Shown: positions 37,508 to 52,800 of the stretch, piece after piece
Layout of the letters: each line of letters begins with the position of its first letter
How positions within the stretch are numbered: position 1 is the first letter of the stretch
Source: Rhodococcus tibetensis
GTDB lineage: Bacteria > Actinomycetota > Actinomycetes > Mycobacteriales > Mycobacteriaceae
Direction of reading: 5' to 3'
Assembly (NCBI RefSeq): GCF_024438035.1
Contig: NZ_JANFQF010000021.1
Coordinates: forward strand, 42,954-106,953
Length of the DNA: 64,000 nt
Program-made: the position numbers and the translations under genes
The notes under the pieces: model-generated
What the model was told of the DNA's origin: nothing
What the model saw: the letters and a program-made list of their open reading frames with translations, nothing else
The model's database searches: none

Positions 37508-37611
37508 CTCGAGACCCTAACGAAAACTTCGGCCTCGGGAGAGCGGAACGCCGCCGTACCTCGCGATGTCGCGACCCGTCAGATCCGTGGTCCAGCTCTG
37601 CGCCCGGCCGC

Positions 37612-38388
37612 TCACGACCGCATTCCGACGACGACGGTGGCACCGAGTTCGGCGGAAGTCTCGACTCGCGCACTCAACCCCACGTCGGTGAACGCCTTGA
37701 CGGTCCGAGCCGCCTGGCGCTCACTGGTCTCGATCAGGAGGTGACCACCGGGGGCGAGCCAGTGGTGGGCACCGGCCGCCACGCGCCGCTGAATACGCAG
37801 GCCGTCGGTGCCGCCGTCGAGCGAGACGAGCGGCTCGTGCAGACGCGCCTCAGGGGGCATCAACCGAATCGCCTCGGTCGGCACATACGGCGCGTTGGCC
37901 ACCAGAACATCGACCTGTCCGCGCAAGCGCGGCGGCAACGGGTCGTAGAGGTCGCCCTCGAACACACGCTCCGCGGGCACGTTGCGACGAGCGCACCGCA
38001 CCGCAGCGGGGTCGATGTCGACCGCATACAACTCGGGAGAGTCGGTGACGGCGGCGAGCGCAGCCCCGACCGCCCCCGAACCGCAGCACAGGTCGACCAC
38101 GACAGCGCCTCCCCGAAGCACAGCCCTGGCCTGATCGACGAGAAACTCGGTACGGCGGCGAGGCACGAACACATCGGCATCGACCGCTATTCGCAGACCA
38201 CAGAATTCTGCCCAGCCGAGCACGTGTTCGAGGGGTCTACCAGCGACGCGGCGCTGAACCATCGACACGAGGCTCGCCGGATCATTCGCCGCCGCGAGGA
38301 TCAACCTCGCTTCGTCCTCGGCGAAAACGCAACCGGCAGCACGCAATTGATGAACAAGAACATCTTCGGTGGAGGGTGAAACCGACAT
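37612..38388 (-). CDS. PrmC/HemK-related putative glutamine N5-methyltransferase
   Basis: 258 residues from the ATG at 38388 (MSVSPSTEDVL). The N-terminal helical part (LVHQLRAAGCVFAEDEARLILAAA), PLEHVLGWAEFCGLRIAVDADVFVPRRRTEFLV, the SAM motif VVDLCCGSGAVGAALAA, and VANAPYVPTEAI identify the PrmC-related group. The catalytic NPPY of PrmC is NAPY here, as I recall for this sub-family, whose protein target is unknown; it is unlikely to be the release-factor methyltransferase. A start 14 codons upstream exists but adds MAERAPLGIPKG. The 259 bp to the next gene upstream hold no gene. Confidence 0.85.
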   Translation of the reverse strand: MSVSPSTEDVLVHQLRAAGCVFAEDEARLILAAANDPASLVSMVQRRVAGRPLEHVLGWAEFCGLRIAVDADVFVPRRRTEFLVDQARAVLRGGAVVVDLCCGSGAVGAALAAVTDSPELYAVDIDPAAVRCARRNVPAERVFEGDLYDPLPPRLRGQVDVLVANAPYVPTEAIRLMPPEARLHEPLVSLDGGTDGLRIQRRVAAGAHHWLAPGGHLLIETSERQAARTVKAFTDVGLSARVETSAELGATVVVGMRS

Positions 38389-38647
38389 GAGAGGGCCTTT
38401 CGGAATGCCGAGGGGCGCTCTCTCGGCCACCTTAGGTCGGCACCACCGCGCGGTCGCGGGGCGAGAGCACCCGAACTGAACTGACGAACACGGGTCTCAC
38501 CTCCTCGAACGACTCCTGCTGGAGAGGGCAACACTACCTGCCGCGCACCCCGGCGAACAGACGAACGCCGCGAAGCCACACGCGTGCTGTGGCCGTCCGG
38601 GCGATACGATCGTCGCCGCACCAGCCTCGAAAGGACTCCTCCGCCCC

Positions 38648-39052
38648 ATGCGCCGCACCCTAGCTCTGACCGCCCTCACCGTCTGCTCCGCGACGATCCT
38701 TTCTGCCTGCGGTGGGGACAGCACCGACTCCGCAGCCCCGGAGTCGAGCAGCACCTCCGCCGCCAGGACCACCGCCGACACCGCGCCCGGCAAGCGCATC
38801 TTCGCAGTCGCCGACGACCCCGCCACCGCCGCCGACTACCTGGCCTACCTGAAGTCGATGAACCAGAACGTCACCAACGACGAGACCGCGGTGCACCAGG
38901 CCGGCGAAATCTGCACCGCCCTCGACGCCGGCAAGCCCCTCGACCGGGTGCGCGAGGAGTGGACGCCGATGCTCACCGCCGACGGCGTCTACTACTACAT
39001 CATCGGCGCCGTCACCCGGTATTGCCCCGACCACGAGGAGATCCTCAACTGA
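38648..39052 (+). CDS. DUF732 lipoprotein
   Basis: 134-residue exported lipoprotein: MRRTLALTALTVCSATILSAC (lipobox LSAC), a Ser/Ala/Thr linker, then a DUF732-type domain FAVADDPATAADYLAYLKSMNQNV with Cys residues in EICTALDAG and RYCPDHEE probably forming a disulfide. DUF732 proteins are common small secreted proteins of mycolata with unknown function. The ATG at 38648 yields the signal peptide directly. The stop is abutted by a palindromic repeat. Confidence 0.85.
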   Translation: MRRTLALTALTVCSATILSACGGDSTDSAAPESSSTSAARTTADTAPGKRIFAVADDPATAADYLAYLKSMNQNVTNDETAVHQAGEICTALDAGKPLDRVREEWTPMLTADGVYYYIIGAVTRYCPDHEEILN

Positions 39053-39130
39053 GGGCGCTTCGCGCTCGTGCGTGGTTAACGAGCCTCTGCACTCGTCAAC
39101 CACGCACGGGCGGCGGAGCCGCCTGGGCGC
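39053..39130 (+). repeat. Three-hairpin palindromic repeat abutting DUF732 stop
   Basis: It starts at the base after the TGA. GGGCGCTTCGCGCTC, then a 16-bp stem (39068-39083 with 39092-39107, one G-T wobble), then GGGCGGCGGAGCCGCC. Same parts and order as at 18694 and 62657. Confidence 0.88.
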
Positions 39131-39168
39131 GGGAATACCCGCGCTCCGCCGGTGTTACACCTCGTAAG

Positions 39169-39188
39169 GTAATTGAAACATCAATTAC
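39169..39188. promoter_or_regulatory. Perfect 20-bp operator upstream of the pirin genes
   Basis: GTAATTGA-AACA-TCAATTAC: two perfect 8-bp arms around a 4-nt spacer, 21 bp before the first pirin start. AT-rich palindromes of this size and TTGA-N4-TCAA core are typical of MarR/DUF24 regulators that sense quinones or oxidants. The cognate regulator is not in the neighbourhood. The symmetry is seen; the regulator class is inference. Confidence 0.65.
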
Positions 39189-39209
39189 ATGAGTATGAGG
39201 AGACACCAC

Positions 39210-40175
39210 ATGCCTGCCGTGACGGTCGACAACATCCTTGCCCTGCCGCGTATCGACGCACCTGCTCCGGGCGCCGTCGACCGGCCGGTCCGCTCACTGA
39301 CCACGGCCCCGGTCGGGTACGAGGGCGAGGGCTTCCCCGTGCGCCGCGCCTTCGCCGGCATCGACCTGGCTGCGCTCGACCCGTTCATCCACATGGATCA
39401 GATGGGTGAGGTGAACTACGCGCCCGGCGAACCCAAGGGAACGCCGTGGCACCCGCATCGCGGGTTCGAGACCGTGACCTACATGATCGACGGAATCATG
39501 GAGCACCAGGACTCCAACGGAGGTGGCGGCACCATCGGCGGCGGCGACACCCAGTGGATGACGGCCGGTGGTGGCATCCTCCACATCGAGACGCCCCCCG
39601 AGCACCTCGTCGTGAGTGGTGGACTCTTCCACGGCGTCCAGCTGTGGGTGAACCTTCCCCGCGACAACAAGATGGCCGCACCCCGCTACCAGGACATCAC
39701 CGGACAGAAGGTGGCGCTGCTGTCCTCCCCCGACGGCGGCGCTCTGGTGCGTGTCATCGCCGGCGAGGTGGACGGGCATTCCGGCCCGGGCTCGACGTAC
39801 ACGCCGATCAGCCTGGTTCACGCGACCATTGGCCCCGGGGCGAGCCTGACGCTGCCGTGGAATCCCGAATTCAACGCCCTGGCGTACGTCCTTGCAGGTG
39901 AGGGCATGGCCGGTTCGGAGCGCAGGCCGTTCCGGATGGGGCAGACCGCGGTCTTCGGGCGCGGCGACACCCTGACCATCGCCGCGGCCGACACCCAGGA
40001 CTCACGGACCTCCTCGCTGGAGGTGTTCGTTCTCGGCGGCAAGCCGATCCGTGAGCCGGTGGCCATGGCCGGACCGTTCGTCATGAACACCAAGGCCGAG
40101 GTGATGCAGGCGTTCGAGGACTTCCAGGCCGGTCGCCTGGGATCCATTCCCGCGGCACACGAGACGCAGGGCTAG
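39210..40175 (+). CDS. Pirin family protein (first of a pair)
   Basis: 321-residue bicupin pirin. The metal-binding cupin 1 carries WHPHRGFETVTYMIDGIMEHQDSNGGGGTIGGG, followed by QWMTAGGGILHIE, which supply the usual His/His/His/Glu ligands; cupin 2 includes the C-terminal SLTLPWNPEFNALAYVLAGEG. Pirins act as metal-dependent quercetin-2,3-dioxygenases or as redox-sensing partners of other proteins. The ATG at 39210 with AGGAGA 7 nt upstream is preferred over an ATG at 39189 that lacks a ribosome-binding site. The second pirin starts 2 nt after its stop. Confidence 0.92.
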   Translation: MPAVTVDNILALPRIDAPAPGAVDRPVRSLTTAPVGYEGEGFPVRRAFAGIDLAALDPFIHMDQMGEVNYAPGEPKGTPWHPHRGFETVTYMIDGIMEHQDSNGGGGTIGGGDTQWMTAGGGILHIETPPEHLVVSGGLFHGVQLWVNLPRDNKMAAPRYQDITGQKVALLSSPDGGALVRVIAGEVDGHSGPGSTYTPISLVHATIGPGASLTLPWNPEFNALAYVLAGEGMAGSERRPFRMGQTAVFGRGDTLTIAAADTQDSRTSSLEVFVLGGKPIREPVAMAGPFVMNTKAEVMQAFEDFQAGRLGSIPAAHETQG

Positions 40176-40177
40176 GC

Positions 40178-40924
40178 ATGGCTGCTGTGGCGATCCAGCG
40201 TGCGGGTGAACGCAGGCACCTGAGATACGGATGGCTCGATTCCCGCCACTCCTTCCCGATGGCGGGAAACTTCGACCTCGCGGAGGGCGCTCACGGGCTG
40301 CTCCTCGTCAACAACGAGGACGTCGTCGACGCGGGCGAAGGATTCGACACCCATCAGCATCGGGACGTCGAGATCGTCACGTGGGTGCTCAGCGGATCCC
40401 TGGTCCACCAGGATTCCGCTGGGCACACAGGCGTACTTCATCCCGGACTCGCCCAGCGGATGAGCGCAGGCACCGGGATTCTGCACTCCGAGCGCAACGA
40501 CCGCCGACGTGCCGACGGATCGCGCGCGACCGAGCCTGTGCACCTGGTGCAGATGTGGGTACCGCCCAGCGACTCCGGTGCCTCCCCCAGCTACCAGGAG
40601 CTGCCCATCGACGACGAGCTCGACTCCGGGGCGCTGGTGACCGTTGCGTCCGGCCTTCGGAGAGATCGGAACGATGCGGCGATCGGACTGGGGAACAGAC
40701 ACGCCGCTCTGCACGCGGCGCGCCTGAACACCGGTCAGTCCGTGGTCCTACCGGACGCACCGTTTCTGCATGCGTTCTTCGCACGCGGTGGCGGCGACGT
40801 CGAGGGCATCGGCCTTCTGCAGCAAGGGGATTCGCTCAGGCTCACGGGAATCGGCGGACATCGGTTCACCGCGACCGAATCCACCGAGATCCTGATCTGG
40901 GAGATGCACGCCGGACTGCAGTGA
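40178..40924 (+). CDS. Pirin family protein (second of a pair)
   Basis: 248-residue pirin/YhhW-type bicupin. Metal-binding motif FDTHQHRDVEIVTWVLSGSLVHQDSAGH then LAQRMSAGTGILHSE supplies the ligands. The second cupin (LNTGQSVVLPDAPFLHAFFARGGGDVEG) is shorter than in the upstream pirin. It follows the first pirin by 2 nt, so both are made from one message under the 39169 operator. The two are only distantly alike, so this is a pairing of different pirin types and not a recent duplication. Quercetinase or redox-sensor activity is possible. Confidence 0.9.
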   Translation: MAAVAIQRAGERRHLRYGWLDSRHSFPMAGNFDLAEGAHGLLLVNNEDVVDAGEGFDTHQHRDVEIVTWVLSGSLVHQDSAGHTGVLHPGLAQRMSAGTGILHSERNDRRRADGSRATEPVHLVQMWVPPSDSGASPSYQELPIDDELDSGALVTVASGLRRDRNDAAIGLGNRHAALHAARLNTGQSVVLPDAPFLHAFFARGGGDVEGIGLLQQGDSLRLTGIGGHRFTATESTEILIWEMHAGLQ

Positions 40925-40937
40925 GCAGCACACGTCT

Positions 40938-41288
40938 TCAGGGACGCCGGATCTTCGCATCGATGCGGTGGATCCGGAGGTCGTTCTGCGGTATTCGGAA
41001 TGTCTCGATCACCCGCACGGTCATGAGCGTTCGGCCGAACAGTCCGGCGTCCAGGAGATAATCGGCGGTGATGTCGTCTCCGGCCACCGACCACGCAACC
41101 TCACGGACGGCCCGGACCAGACGGAACTGAGGCCCTCGGGACAGGCTGCGGCGCAAATGGTTTCCCGAGAGGGCCGTTTTGATCCCCGCCTCGTAGCGAA
41201 CGGCCCGAGGACCGATGGGCACCGAGTTGCCGTCGTGACTGAGCAACGCATCCAGGTAGGCCTGGGCCACTTCGACCTGAGTCAACAT
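40938..41288 (-). CDS. Hypothetical NTF2/SnoaL-like protein
   Basis: 116-residue protein, MLTQVEVAQAYLDALLSHDGNSVPIGP then AVRYEAGIKTALSGNHLRRSL and REVAWSVAGDDITADYLLDAG with a C-terminal IETFRIPQNDLRIHRIDAKI. The length and the helix-then-sheet order fit the NTF2-like (SnoaL) fold, whose members bind or isomerise small ligands. No catalytic residues can be named. The ATG at 41288 lies 1 nt past the stop of the upstream DPC lipoprotein gene, so the two are co-expressed. The adjoining pirin operon converges on it, 13 nt apart. Confidence 0.7.
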   Translation of the reverse strand: MLTQVEVAQAYLDALLSHDGNSVPIGPRAVRYEAGIKTALSGNHLRRSLSRGPQFRLVRAVREVAWSVAGDDITADYLLDAGLFGRTLMTVRVIETFRIPQNDLRIHRIDAKIRRP

Positions 41289-41289
41289 G

Positions 41290-42303
41290 TCAGTAGTCGA
41301 ACATGTCCGCCGCGGCCAGCACCAGCATTTGCGCGTCATCGCAGTTGCGCGCCGTTGCTGCCACCGACGCGATCAGCCTGTTACCGCGTTTGGCCGATTC
41401 ACTCATGGGACTGTCCGGAACGTTGGTGTCGAGGACGGCCCCTGGATAAAAGTAGTAATGGCATTCCAGCGCGTCCTCGAAGTGGGCGAACGACCTGCCG
41501 TCGATCTCGACCACGTCCGGCCCCCCTGTCCTCGGCGGAGTGGACAGGGCGAACCGCAGGGAAGCCTCGTCGCCGCGCCGGAGAGTCAGACGGCACTCGT
41601 ACGGCCGACTGCCGGGGACGAACGTCGCGATCTCGGGTTCGGTCACCTTTTCGACCACCCGACACGGGTCTTGTTGCGCCAGAGGAATATCTGCTCTGCC
41701 GGTCGGCGCGGAACGCAGCCTGGCGGTCACGGCCTCGAGCACGGCGCGCGCCTCCGCACAGCCGTCACCGGAATTCGACGTCCCCGCTCCGTCCGCCCCG
41801 GCGAGGTAAGCGACGTGACCCCAGCGCTCCGACGCCCCGCCTCCGGGAACCGGCGGCAGCGAGAAGTAGAGCGTGCACGTACCGGGCAGCGGCGCCAGCG
41901 CCGGGCGCACCTCGACACCACCGGCGGCGTCGCCGCTTCCGACTCCCTCGGACGGTTCACGCTCCCCTACCACGACCTCGATCCAGGACGGATCGAGTGG
42001 TGTGCCGCCGGGCGGGATCACTTCCGCATGACACGTCGACAGGTCTCCAGCCGGACCGTATGCGGTGAGGACGCCGAACGAGGCCACCGAGGCTGCGTCG
42101 AGCAATCCGCACGGTTCGACGGCCCGGGCCGCGGCGGCCACCGCGAGCTCCGCGCGGACGAAGTCGCTGACAGGCAGACCGTAGACCGGTGCACCCACAC
42201 CGACGACGCGCGGCGAGCCGTCGACGATCACGCCACAGGACAGGGCACACGCTGCGAGAACGACGACGAGGACCACCGGAGTGAACCGTGAGATGAGACG
42301 CAC
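41290..42303 (-). CDS. DPC-repeat lipoprotein (DUF3558-like), second copy
   Basis: 337-residue lipoprotein: signal VRLISRFTPVVLVVVLAACALSC with lipobox ALSC. As in the lipoprotein at 13134, two halves begin at a PC motif (AVEPCGLLDAASVASFG and AQQDPCRVVEKVTEP), with later Cys (DLSTCHAEV, PYECRLTLRRGDE). The phrase PCGLLD..(S)FG is shared, marking the two as paralogues. The GTG at 42303 has a strong GGGAGG ribosome-binding site 5 nt upstream. The frame stays open far upstream on the strand opposite leuA, but that part has no start signal and is antisense noise. It is divergent from leuA. Confidence 0.82.
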   Translation of the reverse strand: MRLISRFTPVVLVVVLAACALSCGVIVDGSPRVVGVGAPVYGLPVSDFVRAELAVAAAARAVEPCGLLDAASVASFGVLTAYGPAGDLSTCHAEVIPPGGTPLDPSWIEVVVGEREPSEGVGSGDAAGGVEVRPALAPLPGTCTLYFSLPPVPGGGASERWGHVAYLAGADGAGTSNSGDGCAEARAVLEAVTARLRSAPTGRADIPLAQQDPCRVVEKVTEPEIATFVPGSRPYECRLTLRRGDEASLRFALSTPPRTGGPDVVEIDGRSFAHFEDALECHYYFYPGAVLDTNVPDSPMSESAKRGNRLIASVAATARNCDDAQMLVLAAADMFDY

Positions 42304-42390
42304 TGCACCTCCCTCGCTCGACGTGTCGAACGGCGACACATCCGAGTGTCGTGCCGAACCCCTACACACGGAGAATAGGCTCAGGAGTAG

Positions 42391-44343
<1,953 letters not shown>

Positions 44344-44358
44344 CCCATTCATCCGTAT

Positions 44359-44390
44359 CGCCGCGAGTGCGCCCGAGCGCACTCGCGGCG
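44359..44390 (+). terminator. leuA terminator
   Basis: CGCCGCGAGTGCGC (44359-44372) pairs perfectly with 44377-44390 around CCGA, 15 nt after the leuA stop, then TTCGCGTTTT. A 14-bp GC-rich stem with a partial U-tract. Confidence 0.85.
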
Positions 44391-44788
44391 TTCGCGTTTT
44401 CCGGGACACCCCCGGCTCACGCACCGAACCGGTCGGTAACTTGCGCGAAAGTGCGCTACGGCGTAGCACTTTCGTACTTCGGCACGAAACTCAGGCCGTG
44501 ACAATGGGTTACAGGTAACTTCTTGAACACTTGACAAACCGACAGTGACCTCCGCTGAAGTTACGCGCGGGTACAAAATTTCGACGTTATGCTCCAGTTC
44601 CCGGGCATCGGGTCTTGCAGAGTCGCAGGACCCGATGATCGCATTCGGGGCGCCCTTGGAGGGCGACAAGTGGGTTGTGCAGGGGTGCACGCGTCCGCGA
44701 AGGCGGCACCCAGTCCACGGCGGGCATGGCCTTGGCCATCGAAACACTCTGCGGATCAATGAGTTTTACGGAAACGGAGCGCTAACTG
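44391..44788 (+). other. Non-coding 5' region of the carboxylase gene
   Basis: About 400 bp with no credible gene. It holds a hairpin of CGAAAGTGC...GCACTTTCG type (~44446-44474, 2-nt bulge), a TTGACA at 44531-44536 as a possible -35, and CATCGGGTC/GACCCGATG (44606-44614 with 44629-44637), a perfect 9-bp stem with a 14-nt loop. A GGAG ribosome-binding site precedes the ATG at 44789. If transcription starts near 44560, the leader is over 200 nt and structured, leaving room for RNA-level control. Confidence 0.5.
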
Positions 44789-50275
<5,487 letters not shown>

Positions 50276-50286
50276 AACGACGCGAC

Positions 50287-50318
50287 ACGGCCGCGGCACC
50301 TACCGGTGTCGCGGCCGT
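50287..50318 (+). terminator. Carboxylase gene terminator
   Basis: ACGGCCGCGGCACC (50287-50300) and GGTGTCGCGGCCGT (50305-50318) form a 14-bp stem with one mismatch, 11 nt after the stop. Confidence 0.75.
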
Positions 50319-50459
50319 TCGTGTGTACTTCTCCTGCACCGATGTCACATTCGGTCGGCAGGCTGTGCCCATTTCACCTGTTTCGGATGACGCGGGCGGG
50401 CGGGAGAACTGCGATAGTCGGCGCAGACTTCCTTCGACTGTGTGAAATGGAGCGCTGCA

Positions 50460-50837
50460 ATGGACTCGTTCTGGGACTTCCTCTGGGTAATTATCACCAC
50501 GTTCGCCTTCGTGGCTTACCTGATCCTGCTGTTCTCCATCATCACCGACCTGTTCCGCGACCATAAGTCGTCGGGTTGGGCGAAGGCCATCTGGATCATC
50601 TTCCTGTTCGTCGTCCCCTTCCTGACCGCGCTGGTGTACCTGATCGTCAAGAGCGACGGCATGGCGCAGCGGTCGATGGCTGCTGCGCAGCAGGTCAAAC
50701 AGGCACAGGACAGCTACATCCGCGAGGTCGCGGGCAAGTCGTCGGCGGAACAGATCGCGGACGCGAAAGCACTCCTCGACGCCGGCACCATCAACCAGCG
50801 GGAGTACGAGACGCTCAAGGCGAAAGCGCTGAGCTGA
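50460..50837 (+). CDS. PLDc_N/SHOCT membrane protein
   Basis: 125-residue protein with two N-terminal membrane spans (DFLWVIITTFAFVAYLILLFSIITDLF and AIWIIFLFVVPFLTALVYLIV) of the PLDc_N type found at the start of cardiolipin synthases, a polar linker, and a C-terminal SHOCT motif (SSAEQIADAKALLDAGTINQREYETLKAKAL). SHOCT is a short oligomerisation module. The ATG at 50460 has GGAG 9 nt upstream. No catalytic HKD domain is present, so it is not an enzyme; it probably assembles or tethers membrane proteins. A strong terminator follows. Confidence 0.88.
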   Translation: MDSFWDFLWVIITTFAFVAYLILLFSIITDLFRDHKSSGWAKAIWIIFLFVVPFLTALVYLIVKSDGMAQRSMAAAQQVKQAQDSYIREVAGKSSAEQIADAKALLDAGTINQREYETLKAKALS

Positions 50838-50856
50838 CCGCTGCACAATTTCCGCC

Positions 50857-50887
50857 GGGGACCCGCTGTCGAGCGGGTCCCCTTTTT
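50857..50887. terminator. Strong intrinsic terminator
   Basis: GGGGACCCGCT (50857-50867) pairs perfectly with 50872-50882 around GTCG and is followed by TTTTT (50883-50887): a textbook rho-independent terminator for the SHOCT gene, also placed between it and the convergent LysR gene. Confidence 0.93.
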
Positions 50888-50891
50888 CGTG

Positions 50892-51785
50892 TCAATCCGA
50901 CACCTCCGACGCGATGTCCCGGAACGCCTGGAGCACCGTCGCCACGGCAGGGATGGCATCGGACGCCGGACGACGAGCCAATTCGTAGATGCGTGCCGCG
51001 CGGACGCCGGCCAGCGGCAGCCGGACCACCGACGGGTGGGTCACCGCATGACGGGCCAGCAGCGCGACACCCCGCCCGCCGGCCACCAGTTCCTCGATCA
51101 CGCGGAAATCGTTGATGCGCATCACGACCCTGGGTTGCACTCCGGTTGCCGCGGCCACCGACAGCAGCACGTCGTCGACGGGAAATCCGCCGCGCACGCT
51201 GATCCAGCTCTCGTCGGCCAACTGTTCCGGTCTCACCGATCTCTGCCCCGCAAATCGATGACCGGGCGGCAGGATGAGGTCGATCGGCTCGCGCATGAGC
51301 GGTTCGGCGGTCACCCGCGGCGACGACGTGTCGGCGGCCCGCTCATCCCGGTGCGTGAGCACGACGTCGTAGTCGGCGAGCAGCGTGGGCACCGCCGAGG
51401 ACGGTAGATCCTCGTCGCGCGGCTGCACGTCCACGCCGCTCCCGTCGAGTACGTCGAGGAGCCGGGGCAACAGCAACGCGGCACCGGAAGGAAACAGCGC
51501 CACCCGGACGCGGCCTCGCGGCGACCCGCGGTAGGCGTTCATCTCCGCCGCCGCCCGGTCGAGAGCGGCGAGGACGTCGTCGGCGCGTACCACCAGAGCG
51601 TGTCCGGCGTCGGTGAGCCGCAGGCGCCGGCCATCGGGTTCGAGCAGCGTCACACCCGCCTCCCGCGCCAGGATCTTCAACTGCTGCGACACCGCCGACG
51701 GGGTCATCGACAGGGCCGCAGCAGTGGCGGCGACCGTCCCGCGGTCAGCCAGCTCGCGCAGGACTCGCAACCGCGTCGCATCCAT
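50892..51785 (-). CDS. LysR-family transcriptional regulator
   Basis: 297-residue LysR regulator. N-terminal HTH (LRVLRELADRGTVAATAAALSMTPSAVSQQLKILAREAGVTLLEP), then the effector domain beginning RGRVRVALFPSGAALLLPRLLDVL and ending before VSD. Divergent from an EamA transporter with 63 bp between the starts, the classic layout in which the LysR protein controls the transporter and itself. An AT-rich stretch around 51806-51822 contains ATGCATATTAATGTGC, compatible with a T-N11-A box. The effector is unknown. Confidence 0.9.
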   Translation of the reverse strand: MDATRLRVLRELADRGTVAATAAALSMTPSAVSQQLKILAREAGVTLLEPDGRRLRLTDAGHALVVRADDVLAALDRAAAEMNAYRGSPRGRVRVALFPSGAALLLPRLLDVLDGSGVDVQPRDEDLPSSAVPTLLADYDVVLTHRDERAADTSSPRVTAEPLMREPIDLILPPGHRFAGQRSVRPEQLADESWISVRGGFPVDDVLLSVAAATGVQPRVVMRINDFRVIEELVAGGRGVALLARHAVTHPSVVRLPLAGVRAARIYELARRPASDAIPAVATVLQAFRDIASEVSD

Positions 51786-51848
51786 GAAGTAAACCTACAT
51801 CGACGATGCATATTAATGTGCTTGTCCTGATGGTTCGGTGCGCTCACG

Positions 51849-52775
51849 ATGGAGCACATGACCACCCGCGATCGGCTACTCGGACTCACCGTCGTCGTCC
51901 TGTGGGGTCTGAACTTCCTCGCCATCCGCGCCGGCCTCGATCATTTCCCGCCATTCTTCTTCGCCGCAGTGCGCTTCTTGCTCATCGCGGTCCCGGTGAT
52001 CATGTTCGTGCCCCGGCCGCAGGTACCCACCAAGTGGCTGTTGCTCTACGGCGCCGGCTTCGGCGTCGGGCAATTCACCTTCCTGTTCTGGGCCATGCAC
52101 GTCGGCATGCCCACCGGGCTGGCGTCGCTGGTGCTGCAGTCGTCGGCGCCGTTCACCGTCGTACTGGGCGCGATCGCGCTCCGCGAACGACTGCGGCCGG
52201 TGCAGGTGGGCGGGCTCCTCGTGGCGGTGTCGGGGATGGTCCTGATCGGCTGGGATCGTGCCCAGCACGCCGCAGTGCTCCCCGTGGCGCTGACGTTGCT
52301 CGCCGGCCTGTCGTGGGCGCTGGGCAACCTCGGAAACCGGAAGGCGGCCTCCGACCAGCCGATGCGGCTGATGTTGTGGATGTGCGTCATCCCACCTCTG
52401 CCCATGCTCGCCCTGTCGTTCGCGGTCGAAGGGCCGTCGTCCGGCTGGAACGCGCTGACGTCTTCGCTGCACGGCAACGGTCCGCTGGCGCTCGCCGGGC
52501 TCGCCTACATCGTGATCCTCGGCACCATCGCCGGCTCCGGCCTGTGGACGGCTCTGCTCAGCCGCTATCCCGCAGGCACCGTCGCCCCCCTCTCCCTCCT
52601 CGTTCCCGTTGTCGGAATCGGGGCAGCGTGGCTGGTGCTGGACGAGGAGCCGAGCGTCCTGTCGCTGATCGGCGGCACCGTCGTCATCGCCGGTGCCGCG
52701 GCTACCCAGGTGAGCGGCAAGGTCCGCCAGCGCGCACCTTCGCACATCCGTGCACCGGCGCGAGTCGGCGTCTGA
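51849..52775 (+). CDS. EamA-family (DMT) metabolite transporter
   Basis: 308-residue drug/metabolite transporter with ten spans in two EamA repeats: LTVVVLWGLNFLAIRAGLDHFPPFFFAAVRFLL in the first, and LAGLSWALGNLGNRKAA and GLWTALLSRYPAGTVAPLSLLVPVVGIGAAWLVLDE in the second. Such proteins export amino acids, purines or drugs. Start ATG at 51849; another ATG at 51858 is 3 codons downstream and equally possible. Regulation by the divergent LysR protein is inferred. Confidence 0.9.
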   Translation: MEHMTTRDRLLGLTVVVLWGLNFLAIRAGLDHFPPFFFAAVRFLLIAVPVIMFVPRPQVPTKWLLLYGAGFGVGQFTFLFWAMHVGMPTGLASLVLQSSAPFTVVLGAIALRERLRPVQVGGLLVAVSGMVLIGWDRAQHAAVLPVALTLLAGLSWALGNLGNRKAASDQPMRLMLWMCVIPPLPMLALSFAVEGPSSGWNALTSSLHGNGPLALAGLAYIVILGTIAGSGLWTALLSRYPAGTVAPLSLLVPVVGIGAAWLVLDEEPSVLSLIGGTVVIAGAAATQVSGKVRQRAPSHIRAPARVGV

Positions 52776-52800
52776 CCGGACCCTGTGCAAAACTCGCGGA

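Noticed and set aside
37612..38388. True release-factor methyltransferase PrmC
   Set aside because: NAPY replaces the catalytic NPPY and no prfA gene is adjacent.
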